Assembly: GCA_021324615.1 (NCBI GenBank)
Contig: JAJPIT010000071.1
Span: 24,290 to 88,289 of the forward strand
DNA length: 64,000 nt
Source of the DNA: Terriglobia bacterium
GTDB lineage: Bacteria; Acidobacteriota; Terriglobia; Bryobacterales; Bryobacteraceae
Reading direction: 5' to 3'
Below the pieces are notes generated by a model, which worked only from the letters and a program-made list of their open reading frames with translations, ran no database searches and had not been told where the DNA came from. Shown here piece after piece: positions 1 to 8,204 of the stretch; position 1 is the first letter of the stretch; every line of letters starts with the position of its first letter. The position numbers and the translations under genes are program-made.

Positions 1-1
1 C

Positions 2-496
2 TATTTTTGGGGATTTCAGATGCAAGGCGTAACCCCGGACATCGTGGTGCTGGGCAAACCGATGGGCAACGCCTTTCCGCTGGCGGGCGTGGTCACCACG
101 CCCGAAATCGCCGCCGCGTTCGACAACGGAATGGAGTTTTTCAGCACCTTTGGCGGGAATCCGGTGGCCTGCGCGGCGGGCCTGGCGGTGCTCGAGGCGC
201 TGCGCGAGGAGCGGCTGCCGGAAAATGCCGCGCGCGTTGGCCGGTTGCTCATGCAGTTGCTGCAAAAATTGGACGTCGCCGATGTCCGCGGCCGCGGCTT
301 ATTTCTCGGCGTTGAGCTTTCCACCGGCGAGCACGCCGCTTATGTTGTGAATCGCCTCCGCGAGCGCGGGATTCTGGCCGGCGCCGACGGCCCGCGACAT
401 AACGTGATCAAAATCCGCCCGCCGTTAATTTTTTCGGAACAAGACGCGGAATTCTTCGCGTCCCGGCTGGGTGAAGTTCTCGAAGAAAATTTTTAA
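2..496 (+). CDS. Class-III aminotransferase-fold PLP enzyme, C-terminal part (5' truncated by window)
   Basis: The reading frame is open at the left edge, so only the last ~165 residues are present. The PLP-binding lysine is visible in 'VVLGKPMGN' (Lys codon at 56-58), followed by the family pattern '[20 protein letters not shown]' and a C-terminal small domain containing '[10 protein letters not shown]'. The 'GKPMGNAFP' form resembles the AGXT2L/ethanolamine-phosphate phospho-lyase branch more than ornithine or GABA transaminases; in bacteria this branch is often the C-terminal part of a larger phosphotransferase fusion, which cannot be tested here. The ATG at 20 is internal to the domain and is not a credible start. 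The substrate is inferred weakly. Confidence 0.85.
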   Translation, partial: YFWGFQMQGVTPDIVVLGKPMGNAFPLAGVVTTPEIAAAFDNGMEFFSTFGGNPVACAAGLAVLEALREERLPENAARVGRLLMQLLQKLDVADVRGRGLFLGVELSTGEHAAYVVNRLRERGILAGADGPRHNVIKIRPPLIFSEQDAEFFASRLGEVLEENF

Positions 497-537
497 CCGG
501 CGCGCGCTGACGCCGCCCGGCGACCGCCCCGCGCCGG
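497..537 (+). terminator. GC-rich hairpin after the aminotransferase stop codon
   Basis: The arms 497-504 (CCGGCGCG) and 530-537 (CGCGCCGG) are perfect 8-base complements starting right after the TAA. There is no T-tract, so a factor-independent terminator is only possible, not shown. Confidence 0.35.
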
Positions 538-577
538 AAAGGGGTTGACGGCGTGTTCCGTGAAGGACGGGAAATCA

Positions 578-654
<77 letters not shown>

Positions 655-711
655 TTTTCAAACATGCTAGCAACGGCCTCCAGCGCGCGCCACCACCGGT
701 GTATTTTTGAG

Positions 712-717
712 TACAAT
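712..717 (+). promoter_or_regulatory. -10-like hexamer TACAAT before the secreted unknown
   Basis: TACAAT lies 8 bases before the ATG at 726. No convincing -35 or Shine-Dalgarno sequence is seen. It resembles the other -10/start arrangements in this window. Confidence 0.35.
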
Positions 718-725
718 CGTGGCCG

Positions 726-1445
726 ATGCAGTGGTGGGCGCCGGACCGGGCGGCGATTTGGCGCGCCGCACTGGCCTGGGAATTGTTATGCATTGCCCTG
801 GCGGCGCCGGCGGCGGCGCAGGAGTTGCGCGTCTACTCTGAACTGGCGCGCATCGACGCATCCGGCAACGTGACCGCGCCGGCGCAGCCGCGCGAAATCC
901 TCTCGCCGGCGGTCGTACGCAACGGCTTCACGTCGTTTCAAATCGTGGTTCAGGTGAAAAGCGGCACTCCATACTGGCTGTATGTGGGGGAAAATCCCGA
1001 CAACGCGGTGAAGGTTTCCTTGTACCGCGAAATCGGCGAGCGGCTGGAGCCGTTAACCTCGCCCTACCACGGCGACGCAACGCAGATTTTCTGGCTGGAT
1101 CTGTTTGCGGACCGCAACGCGGTCGTACGCCGGGTCAAGATCGAGCCGGAGCTCGATGTGGGGGATGACTGGGTCGTCTATCCCATGGAGATCCGGGTGA
1201 TGGAGGCGCGCGTGCCGGATCGGGCGCCGCCGGCCTCGATGAGGAGCTTCCTGTGCGGCCAACCCGCCGAACCGGCGGTCACCGATCTGGAAAAACTGCG
1301 CCGGCGCAACGAAGGGCAGGACGTCGCCCTGGCGGCCCTGGCGCCGGAACCGGAGCTGCGGTCGCGGTTGGGGGACTGCCAGAATCGCCCCGCCGACCCG
1401 GAGTCCTATCTGCGGCTGAGAGATTATCTGTTCCACATGCGTTAG
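726..1445 (+). CDS. Predicted exported protein of unknown function
   Basis: This is a 239-residue protein with an N-terminal hydrophobic segment and an 'APAAAQ' signal-peptidase-like site near residue 35, so export is likely. The mature part is rich in beta-type sequence ('[20 protein letters not shown]') and ends in a charged helix with 'LEKLRRRN'; cysteines are near residues 177 and 218. I recognise no family. The start at 726 is the only reasonable ATG and keeps the signal peptide. It stands alone between two tRNA genes. Confidence 0.7.
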   Translation: MQWWAPDRAAIWRAALAWELLCIALAAPAAAQELRVYSELARIDASGNVTAPAQPREILSPAVVRNGFTSFQIVVQVKSGTPYWLYVGENPDNAVKVSLYREIGERLEPLTSPYHGDATQIFWLDLFADRNAVVRRVKIEPELDVGDDWVVYPMEIRVMEARVPDRAPPASMRSFLCGQPAEPAVTDLEKLRRRNEGQDVALAALAPEPELRSRLGDCQNRPADPESYLRLRDYLFHMR

Positions 1446-1465
1446 ACTGGAGGAAACAACGCTCA

Positions 1466-1555
1466 GGAGAGATGGCCGAGCGGTTGAAGGCGCACGCTTG
1501 GAAAGCGTGTATAGGGGAAACTCTATCGAGGGTTCGAATCCCTCTCTCTCCGCCA
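1466..1555 (+). tRNA. tRNA-Ser (anticodon GGA)
   Basis: The 90-base class II tRNA has GGAGAGA/TCTCTCC acceptor arms, an anticodon stem CACGC/GCGTG enclosing TTGGAAA (anticodon GGA), a long variable arm (TATAGGGGAAACTCTATC) typical of serine tRNAs, GGTTCGAATCC in the T-arm and an encoded CCA. Confidence 0.97.
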
Positions 1556-1584
1556 TCGATACGGCGGCCGCGTTCGGGGGCTGT

Positions 1585-2982
1585 TCATGGCGAAACCAGC
1601 CCGGCCAGCGCGTCCAGCCAATCGAGCGTCCGCTCGATATCCTCATCGCTGGTCCGCGGATTAATGGTGCACAGCCGCAGCACGGTTTTTCCATTCAGCA
1701 CCGTCGATGTCGCCAAGGCGTAGCCATCGCGCAGCATCGCCTCATGCAATCGTGCGTAAAAGCGATGATCCGCGCCGCGGCGGGCAAACGTCACGATGCC
1801 CATCTGCGCGGGAGTGATCACTTCCCAGCAGGGCATCGCCCGCAGTTTCGCCTCGGCCCGCTCGGCGAGGGCAAAACCGCGCTCCACGGCCGCGGCAAAG
1901 GACTCCAGCCCGAAAAACTGCATGGACATCCAGACCTTCAGAGCGCGGAATCCGCGGGTTAACTGAATGCCGTAATCGCACGGATTCAGCTCCGCTACAT
2001 TGCGGTGCACGTCCGCCAGATACTCCGGCATGATCCGGTAGGCCGCCTTCAGCAGATCCGCCTCGCGCAGCAGCACGCATCCGCATTCGACCGGCTGAAA
2101 AAGCCACTTGTGCGGATCAAACGACAAGGAATCGGCGAGTTCGATGCCTGCCAGAAGTTTTTTCCCGCGGCCGCTGATCATGGCGGCCGCGCCGTAGGCT
2201 CCATCGACGTGCATCCACAAATCCTCGGCGCGGCAGAACGCGGCGGTTTCCGCCAACGGATCGATCGCGCCGGTGTTGGTGGTGCCCGCGTTGGCGATCA
2301 CACAGAAAGGCCGCAGGCCGGCGCGCCGGTCCTCCGCCACTGCGCGCGCCAGCGCCTCCAGGGGCAGGCGGAAACCGCCGCCGGCGGGCAGGCGCCGGAT
2401 CTGCTCCGGCAGAAAACCGATGACGCGCAGCGCGCGGTCGATCGAGGAGTGGGTCTGATCGGAATAATAAAGCACCGCGCCCGCGGTCCGGTCGTTCAGC
2501 CGGGCGTGGCGCGCGGCGGCGAGCGCCGTCAGGTTGGCCATCGAGCCGCCGCTGACGAACAGACCGCCGGCTTGCTCGGGAAAGCCGCACCATTCGCGAA
2601 ACCAGTCGATCACCGCCAGCTCCAGCGCCGCCGGACCCGAGCCGCCCAGCCAGGATCCGTTGAATACGTTGAATCCCGACGCGAGCGCATCGGCCATCAC
2701 GCTCGCGAAATTCGATGGCCCCGGCACAAACGCGAAAAATCGCGGATGGCAGATGTTCATGATGTAGGGAAGCACGTCGCGCTCCAGGCGCGAGAAGATC
2801 TCCTCCGCCGGGACCCCGCCGCGCGGCGGCGGTTCGCTCAATCGCGGCCGCAGCGCCGCCGGATCGCCCTTGGCTCCCACCGCTTTCCCGTTCAACCCAG
2901 CCAGGTGATCGACGATGCGATCGACCACACGATATCCCAGCTCCCGCATCTGCGCGGGCGGAAGTTCCAATTTTTCATTCAT
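1585..2982 (-). CDS. Group II PLP-dependent decarboxylase (aromatic-L-amino-acid decarboxylase-like)
   Basis: The 465-residue protein has the hallmarks of the Pyridoxal_deC family: 'NPSFF/HPRFFAFVPG'-type N-terminal segment, 'GGSMANLTALAAAR', 'HVDGAYGAAA' and the Schiff-base lysine in 'SFDPHKWLF' at about Lys292. Members remove the carboxylate of aromatic or acidic amino acids to give amines; substrate cannot be read from the sequence. The ATG at 2982 was chosen because AGGAAA lies about 7 bases upstream and because it overlaps, as ATGA, the stop of the restored pcm frame. It is the last gene of the bamA-tamB-pcm operon and ends close to tRNA-Ser on the opposite strand. Whether it has an envelope-related job is unknown. 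Confidence 0.9.
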   Translation of the reverse strand: MNEKLELPPAQMRELGYRVVDRIVDHLAGLNGKAVGAKGDPAALRPRLSEPPPRGGVPAEEIFSRLERDVLPYIMNICHPRFFAFVPGPSNFASVMADALASGFNVFNGSWLGGSGPAALELAVIDWFREWCGFPEQAGGLFVSGGSMANLTALAAARHARLNDRTAGAVLYYSDQTHSSIDRALRVIGFLPEQIRRLPAGGGFRLPLEALARAVAEDRRAGLRPFCVIANAGTTNTGAIDPLAETAAFCRAEDLWMHVDGAYGAAAMISGRGKKLLAGIELADSLSFDPHKWLFQPVECGCVLLREADLLKAAYRIMPEYLADVHRNVAELNPCDYGIQLTRGFRALKVWMSMQFFGLESFAAAVERGFALAERAEAKLRAMPCWEVITPAQMGIVTFARRGADHRFYARLHEAMLRDGYALATSTVLNGKTVLRLCTINPRTSDEDIERTLDWLDALAGLVSP

Positions 2983-3625
2983 CCGTTTTCCTGCCAGCCT
3001 TCGCGTCCGAGGAGCGGAACGAACCTGCATCCGGAAGCGATGCGCGTGCTTATTTTTCCATGTTCCTTGCGAATCACCTGCAAATCCTGCTCCGCCCGGC
3101 TGCCCACCGGGATCACCAGAATGCCGGATCGTCGAGCTGATCGAGCAGCGCGCGCGGGACCGAAGGCGCCGCGGCGGCCACCGAAATTCCCTGAAACGGC
3201 GCCTGTTCGGGCACGCCCAGCGAGCCGTCGCCGCACAGCACGGTGACGTTGGAATCCAGGCCCGTGCGCCGCAGATTGGCGCGCGCCAGCTCGCACAGCT
3301 CGGGGATCCGTTCGATGGAAATCACGCGGCGCGCCAGCGCTCCCAGCACCGCGGCGTGATAACCCGATCCGGTTCCCACATCGAGCACATTTTCATCGCC
3401 GCGCAGTTCGAGTGATTCGGCCATCAGCGCGGTCATGTAGGGCTGGGTGATGGTCTGGCCGAAGCCGATTGGCAGCGGCGCGTCGGAATAGGCCAGCTCG
3501 CACACCCCGGCCGGCACGAACTCCTCCCGCGGAATCTTGCGCATGGCCTGCAACACGCGCGGATCGCGGATGCCGCGCGCCGCCAGTTGCTTTTCCACCA
3601 TTTCCGCCGCCGCGGCGCTGGTCAT
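2979..3625 (-). CDS. pcm: Protein-L-isoaspartate O-methyltransferase, interrupted by a frameshift
   Basis: The enzyme methylates isoaspartyl residues in damaged proteins using S-adenosylmethionine. The N-terminal frame (3625 to 3113) shows 'DPRVLQAMRKIPREEFVP', 'IGFGQTITQPYMTALMAE' and the SAM-binding 'VLDVGTGSGYHAAVLG', but stops early at '...LLDQLDDPAFW'. The expected C-terminus ('ILVIPVGSRAEQDLQVIRK' and 'RFVPLLG.EGW') follows at once in another frame and ends at 2979. One extra base inside 3124-3130 (reading ...DDPGILVIPVG...) restores a 215-residue protein of normal length. The start ATG at 3625 overlaps the tamB stop (ATGA), and the restored stop overlaps the decarboxylase ATG (ATGA). 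Either a recent mutation or a sequence error; as written, the active domain lacks its last ~45 residues. Confidence 0.88.
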
Positions 3626-6600
3626 TTGAACCTTCGTTTGTATTGGAAGTCGATTCCAAACAATCCGTTGGCCTCGCGCGTGGCGATGGCCGACCACTGC
3701 CGGCTGAAGTCGTACTCGATCTGCACGATCTGCTCCTGCGTGCGGTTCAGATTGGTGATGTAGGTGAGGGTGATGTCGCTCGAAACCTGCTGCTCGAAGG
3801 TCAAGCGCGCCTGCGGCAGATATTCGGCCCCGGTGAGCGTTGGATCGATTTTGACGCGGCTCGATCCGAAGAAGCGTTGCAGGCGGCTGGAGAGCTGCGC
3901 GGTGATGGCCTCCGAAATCAGCCCGCCGCCGGCCTGGGAAAGGCTGTTGCCGCTGCTGGAGTACTGCTCCGGATTCAAGCCCGCGGCCTCCTCAGGCGAG
4001 CGCCCCACCGCCAGCAGCGCGATGATTTCCCGCGGCTGCATCGGAGGATCCGAGCTGTAGTTCACGTTCAACTTCTGCATGGTCCCGGCGATGGAGATGT
4101 TCACCGTCACGCCGCGCGCCCTGGTTTCCAGTTCGATATCGAACACCGGGTCGATCTTTACCGGGTTGGCGAACCGGATATCGCCGCGATTGACCGTGTA
4201 GCGGTTGCCGAACATCTGCGCTTCGCCTTCGTTCACCGAAATCGTTCCCAGCAGCGCGGGACGCAGCGGCGTGCCCCGCAGGCGCAGATCCACTTCCGCC
4301 TCCAGATTGCGGGTCAGCGAGGTCTCCAGGGCGAATCCCGGGCCGCTTTCGATCCGCACGTCGAACTGCATGCCGCGAAGGTAGGCGCTGGGGGAGGCCG
4401 GCGCGGGCAGCGTGGCCGCGGTCTGCGCCAGCACGCGCGCCAGATCCGCGCGCGGAGTGAACGCGGCGCGGGTCAGCGTGACGGCGCCCGAAACGGTGCT
4501 GGCCTCGGAGGTGCCGTTCAAGGCCAGCGCCGCGTCGAAGGTGACGCTGACGTCCTCGGGATAGCGCACGCGGACCTTCTCCAGGGTAGCTTGCAGCCGG
4601 TACACCAGAGGCGAGCCGAAACCGATGAATCCGGCCAGATGGACCTTGCCTCCTCCGCTTTCCGCGGTCAACGTCTGGATGGTCGCGCGGTTGCGGTCGA
4701 AAATCACCGCGCCGTTGGCGTTGTCGACGCCGTTGGGCAGATCGCCCAGATAGAGCGAGGCGTTCCGCAGTTCCATCCGGCCGTTCACCTGCGGATCGCG
4801 CACCGATCCGCGGATGGAGGCCTGCACCGAGGCGCTGCCGCGCGCCGCCAGATCCGGGTTGAGCAGTTGCAGAATGATCAGATTCACCGAGCCGCGCACC
4901 GCAAGATCGGAACCCGTTTTTCCGTCGAACGAAATCGCTCCGGAGACTTCCAGGCTGGTGGAGCGGGCGGCGAACTGGGCCGAGCGGATCCGCGCGCCCG
5001 CCGCCGTGATGTCAACCACGACCGGCCGGGCGGCGCGCAGCACGATGTCCTGCGCCTGCACTCCCAGCCGCAGCATCTGGTTCGGCCGGGGTTGCACTTC
5101 CACCGCGGCCGCCGCCAGTTCCGCCCGAAATTCCCGCGGTTTGCCCAACGCCATCGATAGACTTCCCCCAATGCCGTCCAGAAATCCATCAAACGGCAGC
5201 TCTGCGGCCTCCAGCGCGCCGCCGCTCCGCAGAAGCTGATGAAGCATGGCGAGACTCAGCCGGGAGATCTGGAACGAAGCCGATCCCGGCATGTCCCCGG
5301 CCAGCTTCCAGGCGCCTTGCGCCTGAATGGTGATCTCCGGCGTGCGGCCCGCGGCGCGCAGCAGCAGCTCGGAGCCGCGGGTTTCGGCGTCCGCCGTGAT
5401 CTCGCCGGGCGCCAGCCGGTTCCATCGCGCGCCGCGGGCCGCCAGATGCGCATGGACCGACTGAAGCTGAACTTCCCCGTTGGCGATTCTCGCGGTAACA
5501 GCGCCGCCGGCCTGGATCGTCGCGTCCGCTCCGCTCCGGAGGTTGGCGAACATCTTCAACGAGGAAAGCTCGACCTGCTGCGCGTCGAAGGCGATCCTCG
5601 CTTCGCCATTTTTCCAATCGCTGTGGCGGTACTCGCCTTCGAAACTGATCTTCGCCGGGCCGGCGCGGGCCTCCCCGCCGCTTACCGCAACCGCCTCCGG
5701 CGAGTATCGAATCGCGGCGTTCAACCGGTCCAGTTGCTCGCCGAAAGCCGCCGGTTTGTCGATCCGCACCGCCGCTTCGGCCTGCGGCGCCTGGAGCGAT
5801 CCGGACAGGCGCGCCGTTCCCGAGGCGGTCCCGCCGGAAAGCCCGTGGAACCCCGCTTCCCGGGCCAGCTCCGCCAGTGGGGCGTTGCGAAAACTCAACT
5901 GCGCGGCGATCGCATCTTTTGCCACGGCGCCGGAGCCGGTCACTTCCATTTCGCCGCGGGCCAGCGTCGCGCGGTCGAACTCCACCCGCGCGCGATTCGC
6001 ATTTATGCTCGCCGAAAACCGGTCGAAGGCGTGCCCGTCAAGCGAAGCGTGAACGACGGTGAGCTGCCCTGCCGCTTGCGGATCGTCCAGCGGTCCGCGG
6101 ATCCGGCCGGTGAAGGTCGCGCGCCCGTTGGCCAGCTTCAGCGGAAGCTGGCGCGGCGCCTCGCCCGGGAGCATCGCCAGCACCGGCAGCAGATCGTCGA
6201 GATTGGTCGAATCCGCGGAAACTTCAAGCGATTCCCCGAGCACGCCCGCGGCCTCCACCCGCGTCGCGGGCGTGGCCAAAAACGAACGTTTCAGATCGAT
6301 TTTCTTCGCCGCCTGATCGTAGCTCGCCTCCATTCGTCCCTCGATGGGCGCGCCGCCGTTCAGCGGGGTGATGGCCGCCGTTGCGTGCAGGCGGCAGTCG
6401 CGCCGCCCCATCGTTGCGTCCAGCGAGATCTGCGCGGCCAGCGCGCCGTTCCAGGGGATCTGCCGCCCGGACGCCATCGCCGCGGCCTGTTGAACGGTCC
6501 AGCCGCCGAGATTGCCCTCAAAATGGATCTGGCGCCAGTTGGTGATCACCGCCGCGCCGTCGATCGTCCCGCCGGCGAGGTGCGCCGAGATCCCGCGCAG

Positions 6601-7575
6601 CGATACGCCGCCGCGGGTGAGCCGCAAATCGGCGGCCGCCTCGGCGTTCTCAATTTTGATCCGATCCCGTGTGTACCCGATCCCCCGCGCCTGGATCCGG
6701 CCGGCGAGCGACGCCTCCGACAGGGAAAACGCAAGCTGGCCCTCGAAGCTTGCCGCTCCGGTCCGGGCCAGGGGCAGGTGGAGGAGCTCCGCGGCGTCGC
6801 GGACCGCCAGCGCCGCCTGGACGCGCAAGGTTCCCCGTAAAGAGCGCGGATCGTGAAGACGGCCGCTCAACTCGGCGCGGGAGGAGCGCCAGTCCAGACG
6901 CAGCCGCTGTACGTCGATGCCCTCCGGATCGATGGCAAAGGCCGCGGAAAGATTCGCCTCCAGCGCGCCGGCGCCGGGCATCGCCACGCGCAGCGCGCGG
7001 GAGGCCAGTTCCCCGCTGTACCGCGGGCCGCCGGCTTCGTAATTCATCCGCGCGCTCAGATGCTCGCCTTGAAGATTGAAAGCAACCCGCCGCTGATCGT
7101 AATCGAGCTCGCCGTCCTCGATTTCATACCTTCCGATGGCGACATCGAGCATCTGGCGGGCCCAGTTTCCCCGCGCCGCCGGCAGATTGTTCGAGCCGTC
7201 GGGATAAAAAATGACGTGCACCCGCGGCCGCTGGACGCGTAAATAGGAAAGATCGATGCGCCGCTCGAAAATGGAGACAACGCGAAGCCCGATGGTGATC
7301 GATTCCGCCGCCAGCAGCGGCGGATCGCCGGGCTTTTCGCGGCCGTGCAGCAGGAGGCCGTCAAGCGTCGCCGCCAGCCCCTCCGAATGAAACGAAAAAC
7401 CGCGGATCTCGGCGCGGCCGCCGGTCGCTTTCTCGATCTCGGAGACGATCCGCTCCCGGATTCGATCGTGAAACCACCCGCTGCGCGCCACCCACACGGC
7501 GGCGATCAGCGCCGCCAGCAGCAGCACCCCCGCCGCCAGAAGCATTCGCCATACGATGCGGCCGAATCGCCTCAT
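3622..7575 (-). CDS. tamB: TamB-like translocation and assembly module protein (AsmA-like / DUF490)
   Basis: The 1317-residue protein begins with a single N-terminal membrane anchor ('MLLAAGVLLLAALIAAVWVA', residues ~10-30) and continues as a very long periplasmic region of repeated beta strands, as in TamB, which bridges inner and outer membranes and takes part in outer-membrane protein insertion or lipid transport. The C-terminal TamB/DUF490 domain is recognisable in 'RGTPLRPALLGTISVNEGEA', 'FANPVKIDPVFDIELETRAR' and 'PREIIALLAVGRSPEEAAGL', ending in a basic segment. The ATG at 7575 was preferred to an upstream ATG because it puts the anchor at the N-terminus and overlaps the SurA-like gene stop as ATGA. 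Position directly downstream of bamA supports an outer-membrane role. Most of the central region has low sequence specificity. Confidence 0.9.
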   Translation of the reverse strand: MRRFGRIVWRMLLAAGVLLLAALIAAVWVARSGWFHDRIRERIVSEIEKATGGRAEIRGFSFHSEGLAATLDGLLLHGREKPGDPPLLAAESITIGLRVVSIFERRIDLSYLRVQRPRVHVIFYPDGSNNLPAARGNWARQMLDVAIGRYEIEDGELDYDQRRVAFNLQGEHLSARMNYEAGGPRYSGELASRALRVAMPGAGALEANLSAAFAIDPEGIDVQRLRLDWRSSRAELSGRLHDPRSLRGTLRVQAALAVRDAAELLHLPLARTGAASFEGQLAFSLSEASLAGRIQARGIGYTRDRIKIENAEAAADLRLTRGGVSLRGISAHLAGGTIDGAAVITNWRQIHFEGNLGGWTVQQAAAMASGRQIPWNGALAAQISLDATMGRRDCRLHATAAITPLNGGAPIEGRMEASYDQAAKKIDLKRSFLATPATRVEAAGVLGESLEVSADSTNLDDLLPVLAMLPGEAPRQLPLKLANGRATFTGRIRGPLDDPQAAGQLTVVHASLDGHAFDRFSASINANRARVEFDRATLARGEMEVTGSGAVAKDAIAAQLSFRNAPLAELAREAGFHGLSGGTASGTARLSGSLQAPQAEAAVRIDKPAAFGEQLDRLNAAIRYSPEAVAVSGGEARAGPAKISFEGEYRHSDWKNGEARIAFDAQQVELSSLKMFANLRSGADATIQAGGAVTARIANGEVQLQSVHAHLAARGARWNRLAPGEITADAETRGSELLLRAAGRTPEITIQAQGAWKLAGDMPGSASFQISRLSLAMLHQLLRSGGALEAAELPFDGFLDGIGGSLSMALGKPREFRAELAAAAVEVQPRPNQMLRLGVQAQDIVLRAARPVVVDITAAGARIRSAQFAARSTSLEVSGAISFDGKTGSDLAVRGSVNLIILQLLNPDLAARGSASVQASIRGSVRDPQVNGRMELRNASLYLGDLPNGVDNANGAVIFDRNRATIQTLTAESGGGKVHLAGFIGFGSPLVYRLQATLEKVRVRYPEDVSVTFDAALALNGTSEASTVSGAVTLTRAAFTPRADLARVLAQTAATLPAPASPSAYLRGMQFDVRIESGPGFALETSLTRNLEAEVDLRLRGTPLRPALLGTISVNEGEAQMFGNRYTVNRGDIRFANPVKIDPVFDIELETRARGVTVNISIAGTMQKLNVNYSSDPPMQPREIIALLAVGRSPEEAAGLNPEQYSSSGNSLSQAGGGLISEAITAQLSSRLQRFFGSSRVKIDPTLTGAEYLPQARLTFEQQVSSDITLTYITNLNRTQEQIVQIEYDFSRQWSAIATREANGLFGIDFQYKRRFK

Positions 7576-8204
7576 TGAAAAACCTGCGGGCGATACAAAA
7601 TTTCCGTCTCCGTCCGCCGGGCGCCGAGCCAGCGGTCCAGCGCCTGCGCCGTCCGTTGATCGGTCAGCAGCTTTTCCACCTGCGGGCGGCTGGATTCGAA
7701 GCTGGGGATGTCCGTTTTGCCCGCGGCCCGCCACTGCGCGGCCAAAGTGTTGTAGAAGCCGCGCAGTTCCTCCTCGGAAAGCTGCACCTCGGGACGGAAG
7801 CGGAGCTCGCTGAAGCGCATGGCGCGGAGCCCCGCGGCCAGCTGCTGCTCGACATCCTGCTCGGTGATTCCGTAACGCGCCAGCGCGGCCGCGTAACCGG
7901 CGCCGTACTGCGCTTTGACGCCGTCGAGCAGTTTCGCCGCGTCGGATTCCGCCGGCAGGGCCACGTGCGTCAACGCGGCTTCCTCCAGGATCAGCATGCG
8001 GTCCACCAGCCGGTCGGCCGCCGCGCGTTTTTGCTGGGGGCCGGCGACGGGCTCGCGATGGTCGAGAAACGCGGCCACGCGCAGCTCGCGCAGCACGTCG
8101 CGCTCGGTGATCACCCGCTTGCCGACGCTCACCGCGATGCGGTCCAGCATCTCGCCCCGCGCAGCCAGCGCGGCGAAAACGCAGATGGCCAGGCGCGCGT
8201 TCAT
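7572..8204 (-). CDS. SurA N-terminal-domain periplasmic chaperone-like protein
   Basis: The 210-residue protein has a short signal peptide ('MNARLAICVFAALAARG') followed by the SurA/PpiD-type opening 'DRIAVSVGKRVITERDVLRE' and a helical region ending '...ILYRPQVFQ'. SurA carries client outer-membrane proteins to the Bam complex; here the parvulin PPIase domains of full-length SurA are absent, leaving only the chaperone core. Its start ATG overlaps the bamA stop by one base (TGATG) and its stop overlaps the tamB start (ATGA), so the three products are probably made together. Function is inferred from the N-terminal motif and context. Confidence 0.82.
   Translation of the reverse strand: MNARLAICVFAALAARGEMLDRIAVSVGKRVITERDVLRELRVAAFLDHREPVAGPQQKRAAADRLVDRMLILEEAALTHVALPAESDAAKLLDGVKAQYGAGYAAALARYGITEQDVEQQLAAGLRAMRFSELRFRPEVQLSEEELRGFYNTLAAQWRAAGKTDIPSFESSRPQVEKLLTDQRTAQALDRWLGARRTETEILYRPQVFQ

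Noticed and set aside
3469..6840. Two long plus-strand frames across tamB
   Set aside because: Composition typical of GC shadow frames; no start signals, and tamB is coupled to its neighbours.
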